A stretch of DNA of 64,000 bases, taken from the NCBI GenBank assembly GCA_046328115.1, contig JAXLXE010000001.1, positions 558,001-622,000 of the forward strand, written 5' to 3'. Position 1 is the stretch's first letter; the number at the start of each line of letters is the position of its first letter. A model generated the notes under the pieces. That model saw nothing but the letters and a program-made list of their open reading frames with translations. It was not told where the DNA came from and did not search any database. The DNA comes from JAXLXE01 sp046328115. GTDB taxonomy: Bacteria; Chloroflexota; UBA6077; JACCZL01. Of the stretch, positions 17,147-27,788 are shown one piece after another. A program made the position numbers and the translations under genes.

Positions 17147-17155
17147 TGATATACT
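17147..17155 (+). promoter_or_regulatory. ftsH extended -10 promoter
   Basis: TGA-TATACT at 17147-17155 is a near-consensus extended -10. CTGACA at 17123-17128 resembles a -35 but the 21-base spacer is too long, so the promoter probably relies on the extended -10. The predicted 5' UTR is about 65 bases. Confidence 0.5.
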
Positions 17156-17197
17156 GCGAGGGCGCGCCGATGCCGCGGCGCCAGAGCTCGATTTGCG

Positions 17198-17223
17198 CGA
17201 CCGCTTCCTTCGCGGTCGGAGGC
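17198..17223 (+). promoter_or_regulatory. ftsH 5' UTR hairpin overlapping the Shine-Dalgarno
   Basis: CGACCGC (17198-17204) pairs perfectly with GCGGTCG (17212-17218) around a TTCCTTC loop. The last G is the first base of the SD GGAGG (17218-17222; spacing to ATG 5). Alternatively GCTTCC (17203-17208) can pair with GGAGGC (17218-17223), which would cover the SD completely. The two folds exclude each other. Any regulatory role is inference. Confidence 0.35.
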
Positions 17224-17227
17224 ATCG

Positions 17228-19174
17228 ATGGACACCAAGTGGCTTAGGAACAGCTTCGTCTACCTGATCATTCTGGTGGCGATCATCGCGCTGTTCTTCA
17301 CAGTCTTCCAACCCGGGGGGGCGGAGCGCGACAACACCCAGATCAGCATCAATGAGCTGGCCGCTGCTGTGAAACGCGGCGAAGTTCGTCGGATCGACGT
17401 GGCCGATGACAAGCTCAGCGTGGAGATCCCCGGTAAGGGGAAGTTCACGGCGCGCAAAGAGCGGCAGAACTCACTGCTTCAGGAGCTCGCGATCTACGGC
17501 GTCACGCCCGCGGAGCTGTCCGCGGTGGACTACCGGGTGAGCGATCCTCCCACGATCACGAACTGGCTGGGTCTGCTGGTAAATCTGCTGCCGTTGTTGT
17601 TCTTCGGCGCGATCCTGCTGTTCATGATGCGGCAGGCGCAGGGTAGCAACAACCAGGCGTTGTCTTTTGGCAAGAGCCGCGCACGGATGTTCATGGGCAA
17701 CAAGCCTACGATTACCTTCGCCGACGTCGCGGGTGTCGAGGAGCCGAAGCAGGAGCTTGCGGAGGTCGTGGAGTTCCTCAAGTACCCGGAGAAGTTCTCC
17801 GCGCTGGGGGCGCGGATCCCGAAGGGAGTGCTGCTGGTGGGCCCTCCGGGGACAGGAAAGACGCTGCTGTCGCGGGCTGTAGCGGGCGAGGCGGGCGTGC
17901 CATTCTTCAGCATCTCCGGCTCCGAGTTCGTCGAGATGTTCGTGGGCGTTGGCGCATCGCGCGTCCGTGACCTGTTCGATCAGGCGAAGCGGAACGCCCC
18001 GTGCATCGTGTTCGTGGACGAGATCGACGCGGTTGGACGTCAGCGAGGCGCGGGCCTGGGCGGCAGCCACGACGAGCGCGAGCAGACGCTCAACCAGATC
18101 CTGGTGGAGATGGATGGATTTGACACGAACACCAACGTGATCGTGATCGCCGCCACGAACCGGCCTGACGTTCTAGACCCAGCTCTTCTGCGGCCCGGTC
18201 GCTTCGACCGACAGGTGGTGCTGCCGCAGCCAGACATCAACGGTCGGCGAGCGATTCTCGAGGTTCACGCCAAGGGCAAGCCCCTGGACAAGACGGTCCG
18301 CCTGGATACGCTGGCCAAGCAGACGCCCGGGTTCTCCGGCGCGGACCTGGCCAACCTGATCAACGAGGCGGCGATCCTGTCCGCACGACGCAACAAGAAG
18401 ACGATCGGCATGCCGGAGATGGAAGAGGCGATCGACCGTGTGATCGCCGGGCCGGAGCGGCGCAGCCGGATCATCTCGGACGAGGAGAAGCTCGTTACCG
18501 CGTACCACGAGGGTGGCCACGCGGTGGTGGGCCGATTCCTGAAGAACCACGATCCGGTGCACAAGATCTCCATCATCGCGCGCGGCATGATGGGGGGCTA
18601 CACCCGGTTCCTGCCGCCTGAGGACCGCTACCTGTCCACCAAATCGCAGTTTGAGGATCGGCTCGCGGCCACGCTCGGTGGCCACGCGGCGGAGAAACTT
18701 GTCTTCGGCGAGATGAGCACCGGCGCCTCTAACGACATCGAAGTAGCCACCAACATCGCCCGCCGCATGGTGAAGGAATACGGCATGAGCGACCGGCTTG
18801 GGCCTGTTGCCCTCGGCCACAAGGAAGAGCTGGTATTCCTGGGCCGTGAGATCGGCGAGCAGAAGAACTACAGCGAGAAGGTGGCCGAGGCGATCGACGA
18901 AGAGATCAGGCGGCTGATCGACCAGGCGTATGCGCAGGCGATTCGGATCCTCGGCGAGAAGCGCGAGATTCTGGACAGCCTGGCGGAAGTGCTGGTGAGA
19001 CTAGAGACCATCGAGGGCGAGTCGTTGGAGAAGGTTTTCCGCGGCGAGCGCTTTGACCCAGATGAGCCGGCCAGCCCCAGTGCGACCGCTGAGATCCAAC
19101 CCTCCGAGCCAGATCGTGCGCTCCCGCAGTCCGCGCCGCCGCGGCTTATCCCCGGCACGGCCACCGGCGCCTGA
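17228..19174 (+). CDS. ftsH: ATP-dependent zinc metalloprotease FtsH
   Basis: FtsH is the membrane-anchored AAA+ protease that removes misassembled membrane proteins and unstable regulators. This 648-residue copy has two membrane segments (about residues 8-28 and 110-132) around an extracytoplasmic domain, Walker A GPPGTGKT at 205-212, Walker B IVFVDEIDAVG, the second-region-of-homology arginine fingers (ATNRPDVLDPALLRPGRFDRQ), and zinc motif HEGGH starting at residue 427, with Asp in the later GASNDIEVAT segment. HEGGH replaces the more usual HEAGH but keeps both His and the Glu. The last 45 residues are Pro/Ser-rich and disordered. SD GGAGG is 5 bases before the ATG. Confidence 0.97.
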   Translation: MDTKWLRNSFVYLIILVAIIALFFTVFQPGGAERDNTQISINELAAAVKRGEVRRIDVADDKLSVEIPGKGKFTARKERQNSLLQELAIYGVTPAELSAVDYRVSDPPTITNWLGLLVNLLPLLFFGAILLFMMRQAQGSNNQALSFGKSRARMFMGNKPTITFADVAGVEEPKQELAEVVEFLKYPEKFSALGARIPKGVLLVGPPGTGKTLLSRAVAGEAGVPFFSISGSEFVEMFVGVGASRVRDLFDQAKRNAPCIVFVDEIDAVGRQRGAGLGGSHDEREQTLNQILVEMDGFDTNTNVIVIAATNRPDVLDPALLRPGRFDRQVVLPQPDINGRRAILEVHAKGKPLDKTVRLDTLAKQTPGFSGADLANLINEAAILSARRNKKTIGMPEMEEAIDRVIAGPERRSRIISDEEKLVTAYHEGGHAVVGRFLKNHDPVHKISIIARGMMGGYTRFLPPEDRYLSTKSQFEDRLAATLGGHAAEKLVFGEMSTGASNDIEVATNIARRMVKEYGMSDRLGPVALGHKEELVFLGREIGEQKNYSEKVAEAIDEEIRRLIDQAYAQAIRILGEKREILDSLAEVLVRLETIEGESLEKVFRGERFDPDEPASPSATAEIQPSEPDRALPQSAPPRLIPGTATGA

Positions 19175-19193
19175 CGGGCGCCGTGCCCCAACT

Positions 19194-19222
19194 ACGATCG
19201 CCCGGACGTGCCGGGCGATCGT
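19194..19222. terminator. 12-bp perfect hairpin after ftsH
   Basis: ACGATCGCCCGG (19194-19205) and CCGGGCGATCGT (19211-19222) are perfect inverted repeats with a 5-base loop, 19 bases after the ftsH stop. There is no U-tract. The remaining sequence up to prs (19223-19384) shows no open frame, tRNA or repeat that I recognise. Confidence 0.6.
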
Positions 19223-19381
19223 GGCTTAACGATCAATCGGCGGCAGATGCACCCACCAGGTGCTGGGTGGCTGGTCTGGCGTGTCTGAAGTGGGTCCGCG
19301 CTACGGCGGAGGGATCGACGTAATCACGGCGAACCGAGCTTGCATATTTGCGATTTGGGTTCGGCTCGGCGGTTGGTCATA

Positions 19382-19390
19382 TGGTAGAAT
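19382..19390 (+). promoter_or_regulatory. prs extended -10 promoter
   Basis: TGG-TAGAAT at 19382-19390 is an extended -10 with a weak TTCGGC-like -35 (19361-19366, 18-base spacer). The transcript would start near 19397. An SD GGAGG at 19421-19425 serves the ATG at 19431. Confidence 0.45.
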
Positions 19391-19430
19391 CGCGCCCGCT
19401 CGGTTCTCGTGAAGCCTTCCCGGAGGCCCC

Positions 19431-20381
19431 ATGTACGGTCCACTGTCTGTGTTCGCTGGCAACGCTCACCGTGAGCTCGCCGAAGATGTTTGCCGTTATC
19501 TGGGCGTCGAGCTAGGCAAGGCTGACGTCTTCGAGTTCAGCAACGAGAACATCTTCGTAAAGATCAACCAAAACGTCCGCGAGCACGACGTTTTTGTCAT
19601 CCAGCCCGCCTGTTCACCGGTGAACCGCAGCGTCATGGAGCTGCTGATCATGCTGGACGCGCTCAAGCGCGCGTCAGCGAGCAGGGTAACGGCCGTTATT
19701 CCGTACTTCGCATACGCGCGATCAGACAAGAAGGACCAGCCACGCGTCCCCATCACCGCGCGGCTGATCGCGGAGCTGATCCAGGTGGCTGGCGCGGACC
19801 GCGTGCTGACGCTGGATCTCCACGCCGGGCAGGTTCAGGGATTTTTCAAGATCCCGGTGGACGAGTTGACGGCGATGTTCTTGCTGGCCGACTACTTCCG
19901 TGGCATGGAGCTGATCGATCCGGTGGTGGTGGCCGCGGACCTTGGATTCGCGAAGCGGGCGCGTAACTTTGCGAATCTGATTGGCGGCTCCGTGGCATTC
20001 GTGGAAAAGCGCCGACTATCTAATGACAGCACCAGCGAATCACTCGGCGTGATCGGCGATGTTGCCGGAAAGACGGCCATCGTCATGGATGATGAGATCG
20101 ACACGGCCGGCTCGCTCACGAACGCGGTTGAGATCGTTCGTCGCGAGGGGGCGGGAGACATCTTCGCGGCCTGCACGCACGCGGTGCTCTCTGGTCCGGC
20201 GGTGCAGCGGCTCCGCGAAAGCCCGCTGAAGATGCTCGTCACCACGGATTCCTGCCGGCTGGATCCGCACAAGCGGCTAGACAAGCTTCAGGTGCTGCCG
20301 GTATCGCTCCTACTGGGTGAGGCCATCAGCCGGATCCACACCGGCGGCTCCGTCGGCGCGCTGTTCGGCGCCCCCGTCTAG
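19431..20381 (+). CDS. prs: Ribose-phosphate pyrophosphokinase
   Basis: It makes PRPP, the substrate for hpt, pyrR and de novo nucleotide synthesis, from ribose 5-phosphate and ATP. The 316-residue class I protein has the FSNENIFVKINQNVREHDVFVIQ opening, IPYFAYARSDKKDQPR (ATP flexible region), DLHAGQVQGFF, and the PRPP loop IVMDDEIDTAGSLTNAV. In the metal/allosteric segment the usual PDxGG pattern is AADLGFAKRAR, a variant probably tolerated in this lineage. It has its own promoter and is flanked by hairpins on both sides, so it looks monocistronic. Confidence 0.95.
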   Translation: MYGPLSVFAGNAHRELAEDVCRYLGVELGKADVFEFSNENIFVKINQNVREHDVFVIQPACSPVNRSVMELLIMLDALKRASASRVTAVIPYFAYARSDKKDQPRVPITARLIAELIQVAGADRVLTLDLHAGQVQGFFKIPVDELTAMFLLADYFRGMELIDPVVVAADLGFAKRARNFANLIGGSVAFVEKRRLSNDSTSESLGVIGDVAGKTAIVMDDEIDTAGSLTNAVEIVRREGAGDIFAACTHAVLSGPAVQRLRESPLKMLVTTDSCRLDPHKRLDKLQVLPVSLLLGEAISRIHTGGSVGALFGAPV

Positions 20382-20391
20382 GACGCCGAGT

Positions 20392-20420
20392 GGCCCCGTT
20401 TACCGCCGCCAGACGGGGCC
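20392..20420. terminator. hairpin after prs
   Basis: GGCCCCGT (20392-20399) pairs with ACGGGGCC (20413-20420) around a 13-base loop, 10 bases past the prs stop. No U-tract. An alternative pairing CCCGTCT/AGACGGG uses the end of the coding region. Confidence 0.5.
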
Positions 20421-20452
20421 CGACGGAATCATCGGAGTGCCTCAAGACCCGT

Positions 20453-20461
20453 TGATATACT
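20453..20461 (+). promoter_or_regulatory. secA extended -10 promoter
   Basis: TGA-TATACT at 20453-20461 is identical to the ftsH extended -10. It gives a 5' UTR of about 25 bases to the ATG at 20493. No clear -35 is seen. Confidence 0.5.
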
Positions 20462-20492
20462 TGACCGATCTCATGAGGCTCCGGGCGGTGGC

Positions 20493-23168
<2,676 letters not shown>

Positions 23169-23178
23169 GGGGAGCACG

Positions 23179-24129
23179 GTGACAACACCCACTGAAACGC
23201 TGCAAGCCATCATCCAGAACGTCGAGACCGTCGTCGTTGGCAAACGCTCGGAGATCGAGCTGACGGTGGTAGCTCTGGCGTGCCAGGGCCACGTTCTGAT
23301 CGAGGATGTCCCCGGAGTCGGGAAGACCATGCTGGCCCGATCGCTGGCCCGCTCGGTGGGCTGCGAGTTCAAGCGCGTCCAGTTCACTCCGGATCTCTTG
23401 CCGAGCGATGTCACCGGCGTCTCCATCTACAACCAGAAAACCGGCGAGTTCGAGTTTCGCCCCGGCCCGGTGGTCGCGCAGGTCGTCCTGGCAGACGAGA
23501 TCAACCGCGCCACCCCCAAGACGCAGGCAGCGCTGCTGGAAGCGATGGAGGAGCGCCAGATCACCGTTGACGGGGTCACGCACGAGCTACCCACGCCATT
23601 CATCGTGCTCGCGACGCAGAACCCCATCGAGTACGAGGGCACGTTCCCGCTGCCCGAGTCGCAACTTGACCGATTCATGCTAAGGGTGCACCTTGGTTAC
23701 CCTCGCCGTGAAGAGGAGATCGAGATCCTGGGGCGCCAACAGCTTGCGCACCCCATTGAGTCTCTCCAGACTGTGGCATCGGCCGCGGACTTGCTGGAAG
23801 TGCATCAGGCCGTGCGCCGAGTACACGTGGACGAGCTCATCCGCCAGTACATCGTGGACCTGGCGGGGTGGTCGCGCAAGCATCAGGACGTGTATGTGGG
23901 CGCGAGCCCACGCGCTTCACTGTCGCTGTACCGCGCGTCACAGGCCTGGGCCCTCCTGCACGGGCGAGATTACGTATCGCCGGACGACGTGAAGGCGCTG
24001 GCAGTGGCGGCGTTTGCGCACCGCGTGATCGTCCAGCCCGCCGCGCGAGTGAAGGATGTCTCCGGCCGGACGGTGGTCGAGGAGATCGTCTCCACGCTGG
24101 CCGTGCCCGGCAGTCGGGTGCTCGCCTAG
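23179..24129 (+). CDS. MoxR-family AAA+ ATPase
   Basis: MoxR ATPases act as chaperones that mature or insert cofactors into partner proteins, commonly encoded beside DUF58 and transglutaminase-like genes. The GTG at 23179 gives 316 residues; the frame extends upstream only inside secA. Walker A is EDVPGVGKTMLARSLA, Walker B is VVLADEINRATPKTQAALLEAMEE, sensor 1 is FIVLATQNPIEYEGTFPLPESQLDRF, and the C-terminal lid has SPRASLSLYRASQAWALLHGRDYVSPDDV, all typical of the MoxR proper subfamily. SD-like GAGGGGAG is just upstream. It forms a three-gene module with the next two genes. Confidence 0.92.
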   Translation: MTTPTETLQAIIQNVETVVVGKRSEIELTVVALACQGHVLIEDVPGVGKTMLARSLARSVGCEFKRVQFTPDLLPSDVTGVSIYNQKTGEFEFRPGPVVAQVVLADEINRATPKTQAALLEAMEERQITVDGVTHELPTPFIVLATQNPIEYEGTFPLPESQLDRFMLRVHLGYPRREEEIEILGRQQLAHPIESLQTVASAADLLEVHQAVRRVHVDELIRQYIVDLAGWSRKHQDVYVGASPRASLSLYRASQAWALLHGRDYVSPDDVKALAVAAFAHRVIVQPAARVKDVSGRTVVEEIVSTLAVPGSRVLA

Positions 24130-24150
24130 CCTCGGTCAGACCGGGTTCAT

Positions 24151-24166
24151 TTGAGAGAACGCTCAA
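24151..24166. repeat. TTGAG/CTCAA dyad upstream of the DUF58 gene
   Basis: TTGAG (24151-24155) and CTCAA (24162-24166) are inverted with 6 bases between, in the 74-bp gap between moxR and the DUF58 gene. It could be an operator or a weak hairpin; nothing else supports a role. Confidence 0.25.
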
Positions 24167-24203
24167 TACAGAGCGCAGGATAGGATCGAGACAGGATCCC
24201 ACC

Positions 24204-25439
24204 GTGATCGATCGCATCATCCGCTACAGCCGTTGGCGCCCGACCGTTCCGGTCGGTGTACTCATCCTGTGGGGCGTGGTGACGGTGCTGGCCCTCGCCG
24301 GCGGCTGGTACCTGATGTTCTACCTATCATGGGCCCTATTGTTCCTGGCCGGCGCGGCCTACGTCCTGGCGTTTGCAGGGCTCCGGTCTTTGTACTTCGA
24401 CCGACAGGCGCGGGCGCTCAGAGCCGAGGTGGGCTCCTACTTCGACGAGCGAGTGGTGATTGAAAACCAGTCTTGGATCCCCAAGCTGTGGCTGGAGATC
24501 GAAGACCAGGGACAGCATCCTGAGCACACCGCCAGCTTTGTGGTCTCGTTGGGGCCTTACGGGCGATTCGTCCGCCCGGTGCACACGCTGTGTCGCCAGC
24601 GTGGGGTGTTTCAGCTTGGCCCCGTGTTCGCAGAAAGCGGCGACCCGTTTGGGCTGTTTCGCCAGCGCCGCCAGATCAGCGGCCATTCGACGCTGGTTGT
24701 GTACCCGATTGCGCTGGACTTGCCGTCGTTCGGCAAACTCCCGGGCGCCGTGCCGGGCGGTGGGTTGCAGGGCGAACGCGTGCAGTTCACCACGCCGAAC
24801 GTTGCCGGGGTGCGGGAGTATCAGCCCGGAGACACGTTCAACCGTATCCACTGGGCGTCAACGGCACGGCAGCAACGCCTTATGGTCAAGGAGTTCGAGC
24901 TCGATCCGTATTCCGACGTGTGGCTGGTGCTGGATCTGGACCGTCGAACTATGGCGGGCGAAGGGACAGAGTCGACTGAGGAGTACGCCGTTACGATCTG
25001 TGCCTCGCTGGCGAAGCGTTTTCTCAACGAGAACCGGGCGGTGGGCATCATCACCCAGGGGCAGGTGCTCTCAAGCGACCGCGGCATCCGCCAACTGCTC
25101 CGCTCACTGGAGATGCTCGCGTACGTCCGCCCCAGGTCTGACGCGCCGCTCGAAGAGCTCCTGCTAAGTGATGAGCAGCGGTTCGGCCGGACTGATTCCC
25201 TGGTGGTGATCACCAGCTCCAGCGACGATCGATGGGTGCGGGCAGCGCGCGGCCTGGCCGCGCGGGGCATCCGCGCATCAGCGGTGCTGCTAGAAGCGAG
25301 CACCTTTGGCCCGGCGCCGGGCTCGCTGGTTGTGGCTGCCCAGGCCGCGGCGAGCGGAATCCCAACCTATCTGATCAAGCGCGGCGAGTCCATCGAACAG
25401 GGGCTCGCCACGCCCACTTTTGGCATGCAGGGAGCGTAG
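24204..25439 (+). CDS. DUF58 domain membrane protein
   Basis: A 411-residue protein with two membrane segments at residues about 14-60 (VGVLILWGVVTVLALAGGWYL, FLAGAAYVLAFAGL), a cell-surface-type beta-sandwich segment, and the DUF58 signature VREYQPGDTFNRIHWASTARQQRLMVKEFE near residue 220, followed by a von Willebrand A-like alpha/beta region (DVWLVLDLDRRTM). Homologues are partners of MoxR ATPases and transglutaminase-like proteins and are thought to act in cell-envelope protein maturation; the exact function is not known. The GTG at 24204 is used because the upstream extension overlaps moxR and lacks family similarity. Confidence 0.85.
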   Translation: MIDRIIRYSRWRPTVPVGVLILWGVVTVLALAGGWYLMFYLSWALLFLAGAAYVLAFAGLRSLYFDRQARALRAEVGSYFDERVVIENQSWIPKLWLEIEDQGQHPEHTASFVVSLGPYGRFVRPVHTLCRQRGVFQLGPVFAESGDPFGLFRQRRQISGHSTLVVYPIALDLPSFGKLPGAVPGGGLQGERVQFTTPNVAGVREYQPGDTFNRIHWASTARQQRLMVKEFELDPYSDVWLVLDLDRRTMAGEGTESTEEYAVTICASLAKRFLNENRAVGIITQGQVLSSDRGIRQLLRSLEMLAYVRPRSDAPLEELLLSDEQRFGRTDSLVVITSSSDDRWVRAARGLAARGIRASAVLLEASTFGPAPGSLVVAAQAAASGIPTYLIKRGESIEQGLATPTFGMQGA

Positions 25440-25444
25440 ACAGC

Positions 25445-27769
25445 GTGGCAGCCCGCACCGCCTCCATCGGAAGCTACCGGGGCGTCTCCGATCTCGATCC
25501 GCAGCCACACCCGTTTCTCGGTTTCCTGACGCGGCCCATAGAGGGCTGGGTGGCTCTCATCCTCCTGCTGACGATCACGTGGTGTCTTGGCCACAGCGTG
25601 CAGGAGGCGGAGTTTGTCCCGCACCTGGAACCGTTGATCCCGATGGGCTTCGGCGCGGTGGTCTTTGGGTGGCTGGCCGCCCAGAGCAATCTACGCCCGC
25701 GGATGGCGCACGTGCTCAGCGGCGTGCTGGCTTGCGAACTGACCATCGCGGTGTACGCCGCGACATTGCCGCCCGCACCGTGGCAGTACCGAGTCAACGA
25801 TCTTCTATACCGAGTCAACATCTGGTTCCAGGCCGCGTTCGCGGGAGGCAACAACCGCGACAACCTGATGTTCGCTCTCGCCATGGCGCTCCTCATCTGG
25901 GTGCTTGGCTACACGGCTAGCTGGCTGGTGTTCCGTCGACAGCTTGGCTGGGTGGCCGTGGGTCTGACGCTCACGGCCCAGCTCGTTCATCTTTCGTACA
26001 GCTACCAGACGCTGAACTACCACTTCTACGTTCAGCTCTTTGCCAGCTTCCTTCTGCTGGCCCGTATTGAGCTGGCCCAGCGCGAGCGGTTCTGGGCGCG
26101 CGCGCGCCTCGAGGTGCAGGGCAGCGTGCGACGAAACGTGGTGGTGGTTAGCAGCCTGGCCATCCTCGTGGCCATGCTCCTGGCAAACCGTGCACCGGCG
26201 GAGCAGCCGACGGACGTGCTGGAGCCGGCGTGGGCGCGAGTATCTGACACTATTCAGCGCGGGCAGAGCACATTCGATCGCCTGTTCGGTGGCGTCCAGG
26301 GCCCACCCACGGTGGTCGTCGGGCTGGCGTTCAGCGGGACACTCCAGCCGCGCGAGGGGTTTGAGCTGGGGACTTCGCCCGTGCTCAAGATAGAGGCGCC
26401 CCGTGCGCGCTATTGGCGCACGACGACGTACGACGTCTACACCGGGCAGGGCATCGCGAGCGGGCAAGTCTACGGAGACCGGTTTGAGGCGGGCCAGCCG
26501 ATTCCGGTGCCATTTGGCGCAGGCGAGGCGCGCGAGGAGATGGAGCAGACGATCACCGTGCTGGCTCCGCAGTCTAATCTAGTGTTTGCCGCGGACGCGC
26601 CCATCCGCGTCTCCGTTCCCACCCTCTTCGAATGGCGAGACGAGCAGTTTGACCTGGCGGCGCTCCGACTGACCCAGCTCATTCGACGCGGCCAGCAGTA
26701 TTCCGTGCTCTCGGCCGCGTCTATCGCTACCGAGCAACAACTCAGCGGCGCCGGCACCGACTACCCGGCCGGGATCGAACGCTACCTCCAATTGCCCGAG
26801 AGCGTTCCGCCGCGGGTCAAGCAAGCGGCGGCTGAACTGACGGCGCAGGCGGAGAACCCGTACCAGAAGGCGCTCGCGATTGAGTCATATCTGCGCGACC
26901 TCAAATACGACACCCACGTGAGCCCGCCTCCACCGGACCGCGACTGGGTGGACTACACCCTGTTTGACGCCAAGGCGGGGTACTCAGACTACCTGGCCAC
27001 CTCAATGACCGTGATGCTGCGCTCCGTTGGCGTCCCGGCACGGGTCGTGAGTGGGTTTGCCCCGGGCGAGTTCGACGAGAACGAAGCCGCCATCATCGTG
27101 TACGAGAGCGAGGCCCACTCGTGGGTGGAGGTGTTCTTCCCTCGCTACGGCTGGATCAATTTTGAGCCGAGTGCGCTCCGAGCTCTGCCGTTCCGTCCCA
27201 CGGACGAGAACCCGATCGAGCCGATCGGCGCGCTCGGCGGCGGTGACTATGGCGACACGTTGGACCCGTTCTTCGAGGACTTCGGCGAGTACCTGAGCGA
27301 CGCTGGATTCAGCCTGCCGGAGCGTCGCGACCTGGCGTGGGTGGAGGCACTGGGCTACCTGGCGGCCGTCCTCGTGATCGCAGGGTTGGCGTACTGGATC
27401 GTACTGTCGCTGTTTCGCCGCGGGATCCGTGGACTGCCGTGGCACTCGCAATGGTACGCCCAACTTCGGCGGCTCGCCGCCTGGGGCGGCCTGGCCGGAC
27501 CAGCATCTCAAACTCCCCACGAATACACAAGCTGGCTGGACTCCCGCCTACCGGGCAGCGGGCGCGTGGTCCGGCCGATCGCGGACTGCTACGTTGAGGG
27601 GACGTATAGCGGGCACTCACCTGGCCCGGAGACGCTGGCAAAGGCGGCGGCAGCCTGGGAAGAGGCACGTGGTCCACTGGCGCGGCGGGTGCTGCTGCGC
27701 GGCGTGATCGCGACGCAAGATCGCGTGCAACGGCTCTGGGAGCAAGTAAGCAAGCGTCGCGCGGCCTAG
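25445..27769 (+). CDS. TgpA-like membrane protein with transglutaminase-like domain lacking the catalytic Cys
   Basis: A 774-residue protein with about seven N-terminal membrane segments (residues 35-250), an extracytoplasmic transglutaminase-like core (about 460-600), one more membrane helix (YLAAVLVIAGLAYWIVLSLF) and a C-terminal cytoplasmic DUF4129-like tail. In relatives the nucleophile is Cys in a GYC-DYxA block. Here it is GYS-DYLATSMTVMLRSVGVPARVVSGF, placing Ser514 at the Cys position. The His (EAHSWVEVFFP, His558) is kept and the acidic third residue is Glu in INFEPSA. It is thus probably inactive as a cysteine transglutaminase/protease, or works through Ser. The GTG at 25445 follows the DUF58 stop by 5 bases, so the genes are an operon. 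Confidence 0.85.
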   Translation: MAARTASIGSYRGVSDLDPQPHPFLGFLTRPIEGWVALILLLTITWCLGHSVQEAEFVPHLEPLIPMGFGAVVFGWLAAQSNLRPRMAHVLSGVLACELTIAVYAATLPPAPWQYRVNDLLYRVNIWFQAAFAGGNNRDNLMFALAMALLIWVLGYTASWLVFRRQLGWVAVGLTLTAQLVHLSYSYQTLNYHFYVQLFASFLLLARIELAQRERFWARARLEVQGSVRRNVVVVSSLAILVAMLLANRAPAEQPTDVLEPAWARVSDTIQRGQSTFDRLFGGVQGPPTVVVGLAFSGTLQPREGFELGTSPVLKIEAPRARYWRTTTYDVYTGQGIASGQVYGDRFEAGQPIPVPFGAGEAREEMEQTITVLAPQSNLVFAADAPIRVSVPTLFEWRDEQFDLAALRLTQLIRRGQQYSVLSAASIATEQQLSGAGTDYPAGIERYLQLPESVPPRVKQAAAELTAQAENPYQKALAIESYLRDLKYDTHVSPPPPDRDWVDYTLFDAKAGYSDYLATSMTVMLRSVGVPARVVSGFAPGEFDENEAAIIVYESEAHSWVEVFFPRYGWINFEPSALRALPFRPTDENPIEPIGALGGGDYGDTLDPFFEDFGEYLSDAGFSLPERRDLAWVEALGYLAAVLVIAGLAYWIVLSLFRRGIRGLPWHSQWYAQLRRLAAWGGLAGPASQTPHEYTSWLDSRLPGSGRVVRPIADCYVEGTYSGHSPGPETLAKAAAAWEEARGPLARRVLLRGVIATQDRVQRLWEQVSKRRAA

Positions 27770-27788
27770 CTCCAGAAGCGGACAGGCA

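Noticed and set aside
17122..17147. CIRCE-type heat-shock operator in the ftsH promoter
   Set aside because: The CTCC/GAGG dyad does not match TTAGCACTC-N9-GAGTGCTAA and its arms are too short.
17123..17155. CTGACA as the -35 of the ftsH promoter
   Set aside because: The spacer to TATACT is 21 bases, outside the workable range; the extended -10 is the better explanation.
19223..19384. tRNA or small RNA between ftsH and prs
   Set aside because: No cloverleaf or T-loop pattern could be built; only a loose CCGAGC/GCTCGG pairing is present.
23868..24203. A longer DUF58 protein beginning at 23868
   Set aside because: The extension lies wholly inside moxR in another frame and has no family similarity; it is basic and low in complexity like other shadow frames.
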